Shown here one piece after another: positions 15,220-23,743 of a DNA stretch of 51,693 nucleotides. Positions within the stretch are counted from its first letter, which is position 1. Every line of letters starts with the position of its first letter. Source of the stretch: Pseudomonadota bacterium (GTDB taxonomy: Bacteria > Desulfobacterota > Desulfarculia > Desulfarculales > Desulfarculaceae); assembly GCA_018819925.1 (NCBI GenBank), contig JAHJPG010000014.1, positions 1 to 51,693 of the forward strand. The letters are read 5' to 3'. The position numbers and the translations under genes are program-made. Below the pieces are notes generated by a model. That model was not told the origin of the DNA, searched no databases, and saw only the letters and a list, made by a program, of their open reading frames with translations.

Positions 15220-15290
15220 GAAGGCGAAGATCGCCACGCCGCATCTCTTGCCGGGGTGCTCAGCGGGGTGGCGGCTATTGCTGGAGGGCC
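15220..15290 (+). repeat. Half copy of composite inverted-repeat element
   Basis: Degenerate copy of the second half of the element: GGGGGAAGGCGAAGATCGCC, CGCATCTCTTGCCGGGGTGC and a final GCTATTGCTGGAGGG. It lies directly after the cyclic-nucleotide-binding gene, upstream of the end of the GIY-YIG gene. Confidence 0.65.
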
Positions 15291-15308
15291 GAGTGGGGCC
15301 TGCCCTCC

Positions 15309-15608
15309 TCACTCCCAGCCGAACAGCTCTTCGCTCAGGTCCTGCCAGCCGGGATTCATGGCCTCTATCAACTCAACTTTCCTTTTTCGTGGCCCCTTCT
15401 TCAGTTGCTTCTCGCGGGTAATGGCCTTCTCGGGGTCGTCGAACACTTCGTAGTAGACCAAGCGGCCCGCGTTGTAGCGGCTGGTGAATCCTTCGGCCAC
15501 GCCGTTCCTGTGCTCCCAAACCCGGCGCGCCAGGTCGTTGGTCACTCCAATGTAGAGCACCTCGTTGCCCTTGTTGGTCACGATGTAGACATAATATTGT
15601 CGGTTCAT
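15309..15608 (-). CDS. GIY-YIG nuclease family protein
   Basis: A 99-residue single-domain GIY-YIG protein of the UPF0213/UvrC-N type. Seen: YYVYIVTNKGNEVLYIGVTN containing the paired Tyr-Ile-Val and Tyr-Ile-Gly strands, the catalytic Arg in DLARRVWEHR, and the Glu region TREKQLKKGPRKRKVELIE. ATG at 15608 gives the family N-terminus; the frame stays open upstream to 15746 only because it runs into the neighbouring repeat. Small proteins of this type have no proven function; they are often found beside repetitive DNA. It is bracketed here by three repeat copies. Confidence 0.88.
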   Translation of the reverse strand: MNRQYYVYIVTNKGNEVLYIGVTNDLARRVWEHRNGVAEGFTSRYNAGRLVYYEVFDDPEKAITREKQLKKGPRKRKVELIEAMNPGWQDLSEELFGWE

Positions 15609-15663
15609 GGCCCCCCCAGAACTAGCCGTTACGCAAAAGGCATAATATTCAATTATCAAAAAA

Positions 15664-15885
15664 TAGTCGTCATTGCGAGGCCGGGCAGCGACAGGCGCGC
15701 GGGGGAACATGGCGGATCGGTCTGCCCGGCCGTGGCAAACTTCCATTTCCCATCGTCATGCCTTTGCTGAAGAGGCAAGGCCAAACCGCCCTCCAAGCAG
15801 CAACCCCTCCCGCCTGGGGGAAAGCGAAGTTCGCCACGTCGCATCCCTTCCGGGATGCTCCTCGCGATGACAGCTATTGCTGGAG
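15664..15885 (+). repeat. Full composite inverted-repeat element, copy 1
   Basis: About 220 bp. It starts GTCGTCATTGCGAGGC and ends CTCGCGATGACAGCTATTGC, so its ends are inverted repeats of each other. The first half contains a GCCGGGCAG/CTGCCCGGC stem; the second contains GGGGGAAAGCGAAGTTCGCC and a CATCCCTTCCGGGATG hairpin. Copies 15933-16152 (same orientation) and 47281-47514 (opposite) share the whole layout. No coding capacity; MITE-like or BIME-like. Confidence 0.85.
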
Positions 15886-15932
15886 GGGGGGATTAAAGAA
15901 CCTTGGGGCCCGGGCCGTCGTTATCCAGCCCA

Positions 15933-16152
15933 TAGTCGTCATTGCGAGGCTGGGCAGAGGCAAGCGCGCGGAGGGACATGGCCGCCCGGTCTGCCCGGCC
16001 GTGGCAAACTTCCGTTTCCCTTGTCATGCCTTTGCTGAAGAGACAAGGCCGAACCGCCCTCCAAGCAGCAACCCCTCCCGCCTGGGGGAAAGCGAAGTTC
16101 GCCACGTCGCATCTCTTGCGAGATGCTCCTCGCGATGACGTCTATTGTTGGA
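15933..16152 (+). repeat. Full composite inverted-repeat element, copy 2
   Basis: Tandem with copy 1, 48 bp apart and same orientation. It starts AGTCGTCATTGCGAGGC and ends CTCGCGATGACGTCTATTGT. The hairpin in the second half is TCTCTTGCGAGA where copy 1 has a different sequence with compensatory change, so pairing is kept. Confidence 0.85.
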
Positions 16153-16159
16153 TGAAAGC

Positions 16160-16198
16160 AAAACTAAAGCCGCCCGGCCTCTCAGAAACCGGGCGGCT
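16160..16198 (-). terminator. Rho-independent terminator of clpB
   Basis: A 10-bp perfect stem, AGCCGCCCGG with CCGGGCGGCT (16168-16177 and 16189-16198), followed on the minus strand by a T-rich tract. It lies 30 bases after the clpB stop. Confidence 0.8.
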
Positions 16199-16227
16199 GT
16201 CATCTAAACTAGCACTGTCTCCAGCGC

Positions 16228-18804
16228 CTACTTCTTACTAAACACCACCTTGCCCTCTTCCACGTCGGCCACGATGGTGTCGCCGTCGCCGAAGCTGCCG
16301 TCTAAGAGCTTCACGGCCAGCGAGTCCATGACCTGGCTTTGCAGGGCCCGCTTGAGCGGCCGCGCGCCGTAGACCGGGTCGAAGCCCACCTGGGCCAGGT
16401 GGCCCTGGGCCGCGTCGCTGATCTCCAGGGTGATGCCCCGCTGCACCAGCAGCTTGTTGACCCGCTTGAGCTGGATGCCCACGATGCTCTTGATCTGCTC
16501 CAGGGTGAGCGCGTGGAAGATGACCACGTTGTCCACCCGGTTCAAGAACTCGGGCTTGAAGTGGCCGCGCAGGGCGGTCATCACCGCCTCTTCCATCCGC
16601 TCGCGCTGGCCCTCGCCGCTCAGGTCCTGGATGTACTGCGAGCCGATGTTGGAGGTCATGATTATCAGGGTGTTGGAGAAGTCCACCGTGCGGCCCTGGC
16701 CGTCGGTGAGCCGCCCGTCGTCCAATATCTGCAACAGGGCGTTGAACACCTCGGGGTGGGCCTTTTCGATCTCGTCGAAGAGCACCACGCTGTAGGGCTT
16801 GCGGCGCACCGCCTCGGTAAGGTAGCCGCCCTCCTCATAGCCCACGTAGCCCGGAGGCGCGCCGATCAGCCGGCTCACCGCGTGTTTTTCCATGAACTCG
16901 CTCATGTCCAGGCGGACCATGGCCTGCTCGTCGTCGAAGAGGAATTCGGCCAAGGCCCGGGCCAGCTCGGTCTTGCCCACTCCCGTGGGGCCCATGAAGA
17001 TGAAGCTGCCGATGGGCCGGTTGGGGTCTTGCAGGCCGGAGCGGGCCCGGCGCACCGCGTTGGACACGGCCACGATGGCCTCGGTCTGGCCGATGATGCG
17101 CTGGGCGATGCGCTCCTCCATCTGCAAGAGCTTCTCGCGCTCGCCCTCCACCAGCTTGGCCACGGGGATGTTGGTCCAGCGGCTGACCACCTCGGCCACG
17201 TCCTCGCTGTCCACCTCCTCCTTGACCATGGCGCCCTTGTCCTCCAGGCGCTGCTGGCGCTCGGCCATTTCCTTTTCCTGCTCGGGAAGCTGGCCGTAGC
17301 GAATCTCGGCCACCCGGTTGTAGTCGCTGCCCCGCTCGGCCCGGGCCATCTCGGCGTTTAGCTGCTCTATCTTTTCCTTGGCCTGGCGCACGCCTTCGAT
17401 GATGTCCTTGTCCTCCTGCCACTGGGCCCTGAGGGTGTCGCGCTCCTCCTTCAGGTCGGCCAGCTCCTTGCGCACGTTGTCCAGGCGGCGTTTGGAGCCG
17501 TCGTCGGACTCCTTTTTGAGAGCCTCCACCTCCACGGTGAGTTGGGTGATGCGCCGCTCCAGGACGTCCAGCTCCTCGGGCAGGGAGTCGATGTCGATGC
17601 GGAGCTTGCTGCCCGCCTCGTCGATGAGGTCGATGGCCTTGTCGGGCAGAAAGCGGTCGGTGATGTAGCGGTCGCTCAGGGTGGCGGCGGCCACCAGGGC
17701 GCTGTCCTTTATGCGCACCCCGTGGTGAACCTCGTACTTTTCCTTGAGCCCGCGCAGGATGGCGATGGTGTCCTCCACGCTGGGCTCGCCCACCTGCACC
17801 GGGGCGAAGCGCCGCTCCAGGGCGGCGTCCTTCTCTATGTTCTGGCGGTACTCCTTGATGGTGGTGGCGCCCACGCACCTGAGCTCGCCCCGGGCCAGGG
17901 CCGGCTTTAGCATGTTGCTGGCGTCCATGGCCCCCTCGGCCTTGCCCGCGCCCACCAGGGTGTGCATCTCGTCGATGAACAGGATGATGGTGCCGGCGGC
18001 CTCTTCCACCGCCTTTAAGACCGCCTTGAGCCGGTCCTCGAACTCGCCGCGATACTTGGCCCCGGCGATGAGCGATCCCATGTCCAGGCTGACGACTTTC
18101 TTGTCTTTTAGCCCCTCGGGCACGTCGCCGGCCACGATGCGCTGGGCCAGGCCCTCCACGATGGCGGTCTTGCCCACGCCGGGCTCGCCGATCAACACCG
18201 GGTTGTTCTTGGTGCGGCGGCTGAGAATCTGGATGACCCGGCGGATCTCCTCGTCCCGGCCGATCACCGGGTCCAGCTTGCCCTTGGCGGCCAGCTCGGT
18301 GAGGTCGCGGGCGAAGCGCTTGAGGGCCTCGTACTTGTCCTCGGGGTTCTGGTCGGTCACGGTCTGGGAGCCCCGGATGTCCTTGAGCACGCTCAGGATG
18401 CCGTCCACGGTGACGCCCTGGCCCTTGAGTATCTTGCCGGCCGGGGTGTCGGACTCGGCCAGGGCCAGCAGGACGTGCTCCACCGAGACGTACTCGTCGC
18501 GCATCTTCTCGGCCATGTCCTGGGCCTGGTTCAAGACCTGGGTGGCCTCGGAGGAAAGGTGGGCCTGGGCCGTGGCCCCCCGGGCCTGGGGCAGCTTGTC
18601 CAGCGCCTGGGTCACCTCGGCCAACAGGGCGTTGACGTTGGCCCCCACCTTGCCCAGCACCGGGCGGGCGATCTCCTCGCTGACCTCCAGGAGCACGGCC
18701 AACAGGTGCACCGGCTCGATCTGGGGGTTGCCCCGCTTGTCGGCCAGGGACATGGCCCCCTGCAGGATTTCCTGGCTCTTCAAAGTGAACTTGTCGAAAC
18801 GCAT
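16228..18804 (-). CDS. clpB: ClpB disaggregase chaperone
   Basis: An 858-residue AAA+ hexameric chaperone that, with DnaK, pulls polypeptides out of aggregates. Order: Clp N-domain repeats (residues about 1-145), first AAA module with Walker A GEPGVGKT and Walker [10 protein letters not shown], the long coiled-coil middle domain (about 410-525, [21 protein letters not shown] and on), second AAA with [22 protein letters not shown] and sensor TSNIGS, and the C-terminal [11 protein letters not shown] region. The pore loops are seen as KYRG and GYVG. The middle domain separates it from ClpA or ClpC, and full length fits. The leader is AT-rich with only a weak GAGG ribosome-binding site nine bases before the ATG. 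Confidence 0.98.
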   Translation of the reverse strand: MRFDKFTLKSQEILQGAMSLADKRGNPQIEPVHLLAVLLEVSEEIARPVLGKVGANVNALLAEVTQALDKLPQARGATAQAHLSSEATQVLNQAQDMAEKMRDEYVSVEHVLLALAESDTPAGKILKGQGVTVDGILSVLKDIRGSQTVTDQNPEDKYEALKRFARDLTELAAKGKLDPVIGRDEEIRRVIQILSRRTKNNPVLIGEPGVGKTAIVEGLAQRIVAGDVPEGLKDKKVVSLDMGSLIAGAKYRGEFEDRLKAVLKAVEEAAGTIILFIDEMHTLVGAGKAEGAMDASNMLKPALARGELRCVGATTIKEYRQNIEKDAALERRFAPVQVGEPSVEDTIAILRGLKEKYEVHHGVRIKDSALVAAATLSDRYITDRFLPDKAIDLIDEAGSKLRIDIDSLPEELDVLERRITQLTVEVEALKKESDDGSKRRLDNVRKELADLKEERDTLRAQWQEDKDIIEGVRQAKEKIEQLNAEMARAERGSDYNRVAEIRYGQLPEQEKEMAERQQRLEDKGAMVKEEVDSEDVAEVVSRWTNIPVAKLVEGEREKLLQMEERIAQRIIGQTEAIVAVSNAVRRARSGLQDPNRPIGSFIFMGPTGVGKTELARALAEFLFDDEQAMVRLDMSEFMEKHAVSRLIGAPPGYVGYEEGGYLTEAVRRKPYSVVLFDEIEKAHPEVFNALLQILDDGRLTDGQGRTVDFSNTLIIMTSNIGSQYIQDLSGEGQRERMEEAVMTALRGHFKPEFLNRVDNVVIFHALTLEQIKSIVGIQLKRVNKLLVQRGITLEISDAAQGHLAQVGFDPVYGARPLKRALQSQVMDSLAVKLLDGSFGDGDTIVADVEEGKVVFSKK

Positions 18805-18851
18805 ATATATAAAACCTCATGTTATATGGGGGATTAACAAAAACCTACCAT

Positions 18852-18879
18852 AAGGTAAGCATTGGAGGGGGTATGTCAA
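18852..18879 (-). promoter_or_regulatory. Candidate promoter of clpB
   Basis: On the minus strand TTGACA (18879-18874), a 16-bp spacer and TACCTT (18857-18852). Downstream CCCCCATAT near 18822-18830 resembles the -10 box of heat-shock sigma-32 promoters but no matching CTTGAA lies at the right distance. In the leader, ATATAA and TTATAT can pair with the weak ribosome-binding site in the loop. Confidence 0.4.
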
Positions 18880-19006
18880 CCCCCCGGCCAGCCTTACGAA
18901 ACGGTTTTTTGGGGGGCCACGGCGAATTTAGGCGCGGCCCCTGGTCCCTGTCTATAGATTGTGGGCCAGGGGAGGGCGGGGAGTCAAAGGGGGGGTGTTT
19001 TCAGGA

Positions 19007-19045
19007 ATAGTGTAGGTTGGGTAGAGCGAAGCGAAACCCAACAAT
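19007..19045. repeat. Short palindromic repeat (GTAGGTTGGGT family)
   Basis: TAGTGTAGGTTGGGTAGAGC followed by GAAGCGAAACCCAACAATT: the arms GTTGGGT/ACCCAAC and GAGCGAAGC pair. Same family as 8779, 34275 and 34346. Confidence 0.75.
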
Positions 19046-19216
19046 TCCCCCAGGCGGGGCGGGGTTGGCATAGCAGACGGCGGCTTGGGATGATCCTCCA
19101 ACGCAAGCATGACGAGGGAAACGGAAGATTGCCACGGCCGGGCAGACCGGACCGCCTTGCCTCGCCGGGCGCTTGCCTCTGCCCGGCCTCGCAACGACAA
19201 ATCGCTTTTGCTGGAT
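19046..19216 (-). repeat. Partial composite inverted-repeat element
   Basis: Aligns by eye with the copy at 47281 from CCCCCAGGCGGG through GATTGCCACGGCCGGGCAG to GGCCTCGCAACGAC and GCTTTTGCTGGA. The outer left quarter is missing and a GTAGGTTGGGT palindrome stands in its place. Between here and 19448 no gene is seen; TTGACC near 19312 could be a promoter box for the H-NOX gene. Confidence 0.7.
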
Positions 19217-19448
19217 GGGGATCCCTCTGGCCTTACCAGTTTTTCCCAATAGCGAGGCAGGATTGAGCGCGGCGAAGCCCAAAAGGCCGCCGATTAGCGC
19301 CAAATGAGAGATTGACCGCAGGAGCGTGAGGAAGGAACAATATATGTACATGTAACGGGTGATTTTAATTGCAAGTCCGTCGTCCGCGATCGAGTCCGGG
19401 GCGATGCTGGCTCAAGTAAACCTGCATGCCATAGAGGAGGGCCTGCCC

Positions 19449-19994
19449 ATGAAAGGCATGGTGTTTACCGAGTTCATGGAACTGGTCGATGAAAAATTAT
19501 CCCCAGAGACCACCGAGAGCCTCCTGGAAATGTCCGATCTGCCCTCGGGAGGGGTCTACACCTCCGTGGGCAATTACGATCCCCAGGAAATGGTCACCCT
19601 GGTAACCAACCTTTCCGGCATGACCGGCACCCCGGTTCCCGACCTGCTCAAAATTTTCGGCCGGCATCTGTTCAAACGATTCTTGGTTTCCTTCCCCGAA
19701 TTCTTCGAGGGGATCACTTCCAGTTTGGAGTTCCTTCCCAGGGTGGATGGGTACGTCCACGTCGAGGTGCGCAAGCTGTACCCGGACGCCGAGTTGCCCG
19801 CCTTCACCTGCGACGTGCCGGAACCGGGGTCCATGACCATGACCTATGAATCCAAGCGCCACTTGGCTCCCCTGGCCGAGGGACTGATACTCGCCTGCAT
19901 AGATCATTACGGAGAGTCGCTGGAGGTGAGCAGCGAAACCATGGCGACCGACCCCCCGGTGACCAGGTTCCTCATTGCGCCGAAGCAGTCCTGA
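19449..19994 (+). CDS. H-NOX heme-binding gas sensor
   Basis: A 181-residue heme-nitric-oxide/oxygen binding protein. The proximal heme ligand is H104 (GYVHVEVRKLYP) and the propionate-binding Y-x-S-x-R motif is Y133, S135, R137 (TYESKR). Both are offset by exactly two from H102 and Y131/S133/R135 of the well-studied Thermoanaerobacter (Caldanaerobacter) protein. The residue at the position of its oxygen-holding Tyr140 is L142, so NO rather than O2 binding is predicted. The ATG at 19449 has GAGGAGGG upstream and gives the standard length; an earlier in-frame start at 19359 adds 30 unmatched residues. The gene ends two bases before the diguanylate cyclase, its probable partner. GC is somewhat lower than in neighbouring genes. 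Confidence 0.92.
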   Translation: MKGMVFTEFMELVDEKLSPETTESLLEMSDLPSGGVYTSVGNYDPQEMVTLVTNLSGMTGTPVPDLLKIFGRHLFKRFLVSFPEFFEGITSSLEFLPRVDGYVHVEVRKLYPDAELPAFTCDVPEPGSMTMTYESKRHLAPLAEGLILACIDHYGESLEVSSETMATDPPVTRFLIAPKQS

Positions 19995-19996
19995 TA

Positions 19997-21175
19997 ATGG
20001 AGAAAAAAGTCGAGCTACTGCAAAAAAGACTCGACCGGGAGCGGCTTGCCAGAAAACAGGCGGAAATAATTATCGAAGAAAAGAGCCGCGAACTTTACTA
20101 CAAAAACCAGGAGTTGGAACGCGCGGTAAAGGCCGAAAACCTTGCTCGCAAAGAAGCGGATATTTTGCACGAAGCGCTTGAATTTTTCACCGCCAAGCTG
20201 GATATCGATGAAATAGCCTCACACCTTAAATCTATTTTGATGCAATTGGTTCCCCATGACCACAGCGCGGTTTATCTCTTCGAGGGCGGGGTGCTGGTTC
20301 CATGCGGCCAAGGGAAAGAGCCCGACACGGGCGGAGACGGTGCGGCGGCGTGCAAGCCCACCATTTCACCAAACGGGGTCAGCCCTCCCGTTCAGCCCAT
20401 CATAATCCCCAACGCAAGTAACGATCCCGAGGCCAAGCCGTGGGGGGTTCATCTTGATAGCCAAACCTTGATGGTGGTGCATCTTTTCGCCCCCGGCCGC
20501 GTGGTCGGCTGCCTTACCCTAGAAAGCCGTGAAGCCGACGCGTTCAGTCCAGCCGCCGCCAAGCTGGCCCAGGCCATCGCCAACGAAGCCTCCATCGCTT
20601 TTGAAAACTCGTTGCTCTATCGGGAAGTGGAAAGGCTTTCAGTGCTGGATGCCCTCACCGGCATAAACAACCGGAGGCAATTCGACCTGCTGGCCGACAG
20701 GGAGTTCCAGCGCGCCGTACGCCACCAGCTTTCGCTTTCGGCCATTATGATGGACCTGGATCACTTCAAGCTGGTGAACGACACCCATGGCCACAGTGTC
20801 GGCGACAAGGTCCTGGTGGCGGTGGCGGATGTCTGCCGGCGCGCACTACGCACCGAGGACATTCTTGCCCGCTACGGTGGCGAGGAGTTCTGCTTCGTCC
20901 TTCCCCAGACGGATGTGAACGGGGCCTATGCCTTTGCCGAGAGAATACGCAAAGACGTCGAGGGCCTTCGCTTCGAAGCAGGTGGCCGCGGTTTCACCGT
21001 GACCGCCAGTTTCGGGGTCTCCGAGCGTCTTGCCGAAGATGATTCGCCGGGCAGCATATTGGAGCGAAGCGATCAGGCGCTTTACGCGGCCAAAGGGGGC
21101 GGCAGGAACAGGGTTGTCATGTGGAAACCCCGAGAGCTTCGAGATGAGGCCTTGACCCACGCCGAGAGCGGCTAG
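19997..21175 (+). CDS. Diguanylate cyclase with coiled coil and GAF-like sensor, H-NOX partner
   Basis: A 392-residue cytoplasmic protein. Residues 1-60 form a charged coiled coil (EKKVELLQKRLDRERLARKQ and on), 65-210 a GAF-like region, and 220-380 a GGDEF domain with LDALTGINNRRQF, DLDHFKLVNDTHGHSVGD and active-site RYGGEEF. RTED five residues before GGEEF is the product-inhibition I-site RxxD. It should make cyclic-di-GMP from two GTP and be subject to feedback. The start lies 2 bp after the H-NOX stop, so the pair is translationally coupled; in Shewanella and Legionella H-NOX controls a linked cyclase in response to NO. The binding of H-NOX probably uses the coiled-coil/GAF part. Confidence 0.94.
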   Translation: MEKKVELLQKRLDRERLARKQAEIIIEEKSRELYYKNQELERAVKAENLARKEADILHEALEFFTAKLDIDEIASHLKSILMQLVPHDHSAVYLFEGGVLVPCGQGKEPDTGGDGAAACKPTISPNGVSPPVQPIIIPNASNDPEAKPWGVHLDSQTLMVVHLFAPGRVVGCLTLESREADAFSPAAAKLAQAIANEASIAFENSLLYREVERLSVLDALTGINNRRQFDLLADREFQRAVRHQLSLSAIMMDLDHFKLVNDTHGHSVGDKVLVAVADVCRRALRTEDILARYGGEEFCFVLPQTDVNGAYAFAERIRKDVEGLRFEAGGRGFTVTASFGVSERLAEDDSPGSILERSDQALYAAKGGGRNRVVMWKPRELRDEALTHAESG

Positions 21176-21187
21176 CCCGGCGTGGGT
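21155..21187 (+). terminator. Hairpin over the stop codon of the diguanylate cyclase gene
   Basis: A perfect 10-bp stem (21155-21164 with 21178-21187) spans the TAG stop. No T run follows. The next gene on the opposite strand ends at 21235. Confidence 0.4.
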
Positions 21188-21234
21188 TGGGCCAGGCCAA
21201 GCCGGTTCCACCGGACTTTAACTAAAACGGCTTG

Positions 21235-21648
21235 CTATCCGCCCGCGCGCTTGAGCTTGGAGAGGTTTTCGCAATTACCGTGCTCCTTGCCGTCCTTGTC
21301 CAGGCAGCAGCCGTCGCGGCCGCTGTCGCATGACCAGCAATTGCCATTGCATTTCAAATACTTGCTGTTGCATCGGCTAACTGGTTCCTTGTCGCCCCAG
21401 CAAAACTCGCAGGCAAAGTCCTTCCAACTCCAGCAGGTGGGGCACTCCGCCTTTCCCAGGTAGGCCCCCTTGCCCGCGTCGGCATAGCATTCCCGGTTCT
21501 CGGTGGGGCAGTCACGCAGGGGTTTGTTTTGGGCAATCTGGATGGGGCTTGGCGCCAGGAAGGAGTCGGCGTCCGGCGGTTGGGCCAGGGCCGGCGCGGC
21601 CAGGGCCAGCAGGCATATGGTGGCAATGACGACGGTTAGCTTGAGCAG
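21235..21648 (-). CDS. Secreted cysteine-rich protein with apparent CTG start
   Basis: A 137-residue reading frame with no ATG, GTG or TTG at its start. An in-frame TAA lies 24 bases upstream; then AAAAAAGGGGAGAAAACC leads into CTG at 21648, correctly spaced from GGGGAG. The product begins with a fine signal peptide (LKLTVVIATICLLALAAPALA, cleavage before QPPD near residue 23). The mature part has 13 cysteines, including three CxxC pairs (CPTC, CEFC, CWSC), CC at 114-115 and single ones at 47, 54, 93, 100 and 126. Such a pattern suggests a disulfide-rich periplasmic or surface domain, or metal binding. Family not recognised. Signal peptide, cysteine pattern and stop position make this real coding sequence; the exact start is the uncertain part. 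Confidence 0.72.
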   Translation of the reverse strand: MLKLTVVIATICLLALAAPALAQPPDADSFLAPSPIQIAQNKPLRDCPTENRECYADAGKGAYLGKAECPTCWSWKDFACEFCWGDKEPVSRCNSKYLKCNGNCWSCDSGRDGCCLDKDGKEHGNCENLSKLKRAGG

Positions 21649-21672
21649 GGTTTTCTCCCCTTTTTTGCCTTA

Positions 21673-21702
21673 ATCCTAAAATATATAGGAACTGCGGGTC
21701 AA
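21673..21702 (-). promoter_or_regulatory. Possible promoter of the Cys-rich protein gene
   Basis: On the minus strand TTGACC (21702-21697), an 18-bp spacer and TAGGAT (21678-21673), about 25 bp before the CTG start. AT-rich TATATAT lies between. The remaining 21703-21851 contains no gene. Confidence 0.3.
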
Positions 21703-21851
21703 GCCGCCGGATCGGGCCGCATTGGTCTGACCCCTCCTTTCCATCCCCCCACCGTCTGTGCCTTAATAAAGGCATACCCGCCCGCCCCCTTGCGTCCCGG
21801 CTTGCCCGGGGGTATAAGAAGGCATCATCAACTTAGTTAGGAGCTATTAAG

Positions 21852-22808
21852 TTGGAGCCCGCCGGCAACCAGGACTTTGGTCACAACCACGAATTCCTGG
21901 GCGTGTCCCAGGAGCGCCACGAGCGCCGCACCCGCCTGGTCATCGCCCTGACCGCGGTGATGATGGTCATCGAGGTGGCCGCCGGGGCGATCTTCGGCTC
22001 CATGGCCCTGTTGGCCGACGGCTGGCACATGGCCAGCCACGCCGCCGCCCTGTCCATCACCGCCCTGGGCTATTGGCTGGCGCGGCGCCACGCGGCCGAC
22101 CCCCGCTTTTGCTTCGGCACCGGCAAGGTGGGCGAGTTGGCCGGCTTCGCCAGCGCCCTGCTGTTGGCCTTCATCGCGGTGTTCATGGCCTACGAGTCGG
22201 TGCTGCGCCTGGTCAACCCGGTGGACATCGCCTTCAACCAGGCCATATGGGTGGCGGCGGTGGGCCTGGTGGTGAACCTGGTCAGCGCCTTGATGCTCAA
22301 GGAGGAGCACCACGGCCACGGCCACGGCCACGATGACCACGACGACCATGACCATGGGCACGATCATTCCCACGACACCGACCACAACCTGAAGAGCGCC
22401 TACATGCACGTGGTGGCCGACGCCCTCACCTCGGTGCTGGCCATCGTGGCCCTTAGCGCGGGCAAGTTCTGGGGCTGGGTGTGGCTGGACCCGGTGATGG
22501 GCATCGTGGGGGCGGCGGTCATCTCCCGCTGGTCCTGGGGCCTGCTGCGCGATACGGGCCGGGTGCTCTTGGACATGAACCTCTCGCCCGAGCTGGAGCA
22601 GCGTATCCGCCGGAGTTTGGAGCAGGGCGGCGACCAGGTGAGCGACCTGCACCTCTGGCGCCTTGGGCCGGGGCATTTGGGGGCCATCGTGTCCATCGTC
22701 AGCGGCCGTCCCCAACCCAACGGCTTTTACCGGGACAAGCTGGCCGCCTTCGGCCAGATATCCCACCTCACGGTGGAGGTCCACCAGCGCAAGGGAGAAG
22801 GGGAATAG
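21852..22808 (+). CDS. Cation diffusion facilitator (DmeF-like Co/Ni/Zn exporter)
   Basis: A 318-residue inner-membrane transporter exporting divalent metals in exchange for protons. Six membrane segments; the A-site is GSMALLADGWHMASHAAAL (TM2, HxxxD-type with D and H) and YMHVVADALTSVLAI (TM5). Between TM4 and TM5 there is a long histidine/aspartate loop, HHGHGHGHDDHDD and on, about 15 His in 28 residues, for metal capture. The order of H and D in TM2 and TM5 is that of the DmeF subgroup, which favours cobalt and nickel. Start is TTG at 21852 with TAGGAG upstream; no ATG is available nearby. No metal-regulator gene is adjacent. Confidence 0.92.
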   Translation: MEPAGNQDFGHNHEFLGVSQERHERRTRLVIALTAVMMVIEVAAGAIFGSMALLADGWHMASHAAALSITALGYWLARRHAADPRFCFGTGKVGELAGFASALLLAFIAVFMAYESVLRLVNPVDIAFNQAIWVAAVGLVVNLVSALMLKEEHHGHGHGHDDHDDHDHGHDHSHDTDHNLKSAYMHVVADALTSVLAIVALSAGKFWGWVWLDPVMGIVGAAVISRWSWGLLRDTGRVLLDMNLSPELEQRIRRSLEQGGDQVSDLHLWRLGPGHLGAIVSIVSGRPQPNGFYRDKLAAFGQISHLTVEVHQRKGEGE

Positions 22809-22849
22809 AGGGAAGGGGGCTCGGCGGCAAGGGTCACTAAAGCGGGCGC

Positions 22850-23614
22850 CTACTTCTTTTCAACCTCCGGCTCCTTCACCTGGCCGGACAGCCAGAGCAT
22901 CTGGCGGGCGATGCCCCGCATGGCCCTGACCTCCCGGGAGCTGGGCCGCCCCCGCTCGATCACGTTCTTGATGGGCCGGTAGAAGTGCTCGGGGTTGTCG
23001 GCCTTCAGGGTGCCGATGGCCACCAGGCCGTCCATGAGGTGGCGATGCAGGCCCATCATCTCGCCGTGGCTGGCCGGGGCGGGGCCGGACCCCGAGGCAA
23101 ACTCCCGCTCCAGGGCGGCCACCCGGAGCTCGTAGGCCATCACCATCACCGCCTGGGCCAGGTTCAGGCTGGAGGCCTGGTCGGTGGGTATGCACACGCT
23201 CAACTGGCAGCGGTCCAGTTGGGCGGTGGTGAGCCCACGGTCCTCGGGCCCGAAAACCAGGGCCACCGGGCCGCCCTGGGCCCAGGCCAAAAGCTCCGGC
23301 GCGGCCCGGCGGGGGCTCAAGAGCTCGCCGCGCTTGTAGCCGGTGCGGGCGGTGGTGGCCGCCGCGCCCACGGTGTCGGCCAGGGCCTTGGCCAGGCTGG
23401 CGTACTGCTCCATGCCATCCAGCACCTCGCGGCCGCAGGTGCTGGCCAGCCGCTGCATGGGCTCGGCCCAGGGCCGCTCGGGCTCCACCACCCTGAGGCC
23501 GCCCAGGCCCATGTTGGCCACCACCCGGGCGGCGGCCCCGATGTTTTCGGGGAAGCGGGGGCGCACCAGCACCACCAGCAGGCGCGAGAGGTCTATGTCT
23601 TTGAGTGACGGCAT
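22850..23614 (-). CDS. trmJ: tRNA (cytidine/uridine-2'-O)-methyltransferase TrmJ
   Basis: A 254-residue SPOUT methyltransferase that 2'-O-methylates nucleotide 32 in tRNA anticodon loops. Motif 1 is VRPRFPENIGAAARVVANMG, motif 2 VALVFGPEDRGLT, and motif 3 with the knot is CIPTDQASSLNLAQAVMVMAYEL. A C-terminal helical extension carries RPIKNVIERGRPSSREVRAMRGIARQ, also typical of TrmJ. The ATG at 23614 gives MPSLKDIDLSRLLVVLV; the frame stays open further upstream without family match. Convergent with the CDF gene. Confidence 0.92.
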   Translation of the reverse strand: MPSLKDIDLSRLLVVLVRPRFPENIGAAARVVANMGLGGLRVVEPERPWAEPMQRLASTCGREVLDGMEQYASLAKALADTVGAAATTARTGYKRGELLSPRRAAPELLAWAQGGPVALVFGPEDRGLTTAQLDRCQLSVCIPTDQASSLNLAQAVMVMAYELRVAALEREFASGSGPAPASHGEMMGLHRHLMDGLVAIGTLKADNPEHFYRPIKNVIERGRPSSREVRAMRGIARQMLWLSGQVKEPEVEKK

Positions 23615-23743
23615 GAATCCCAGCATATCAGAGCGCATGCCGATCGTGTAGCCGTGGCTGCACGCAATGCGGCGTTGATGGCACAATAATTAGATGAGGC
23701 CGTGTTTCGCGGCCGCTTCGGGAAATTATCAAGGAGAGAGACC

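Noticed and set aside
16835-18820. A 661-codon alternative frame inside clpB on the same strand
   Set aside because: Arg/Gly/Pro-rich shadow frame; clpB itself is full length.
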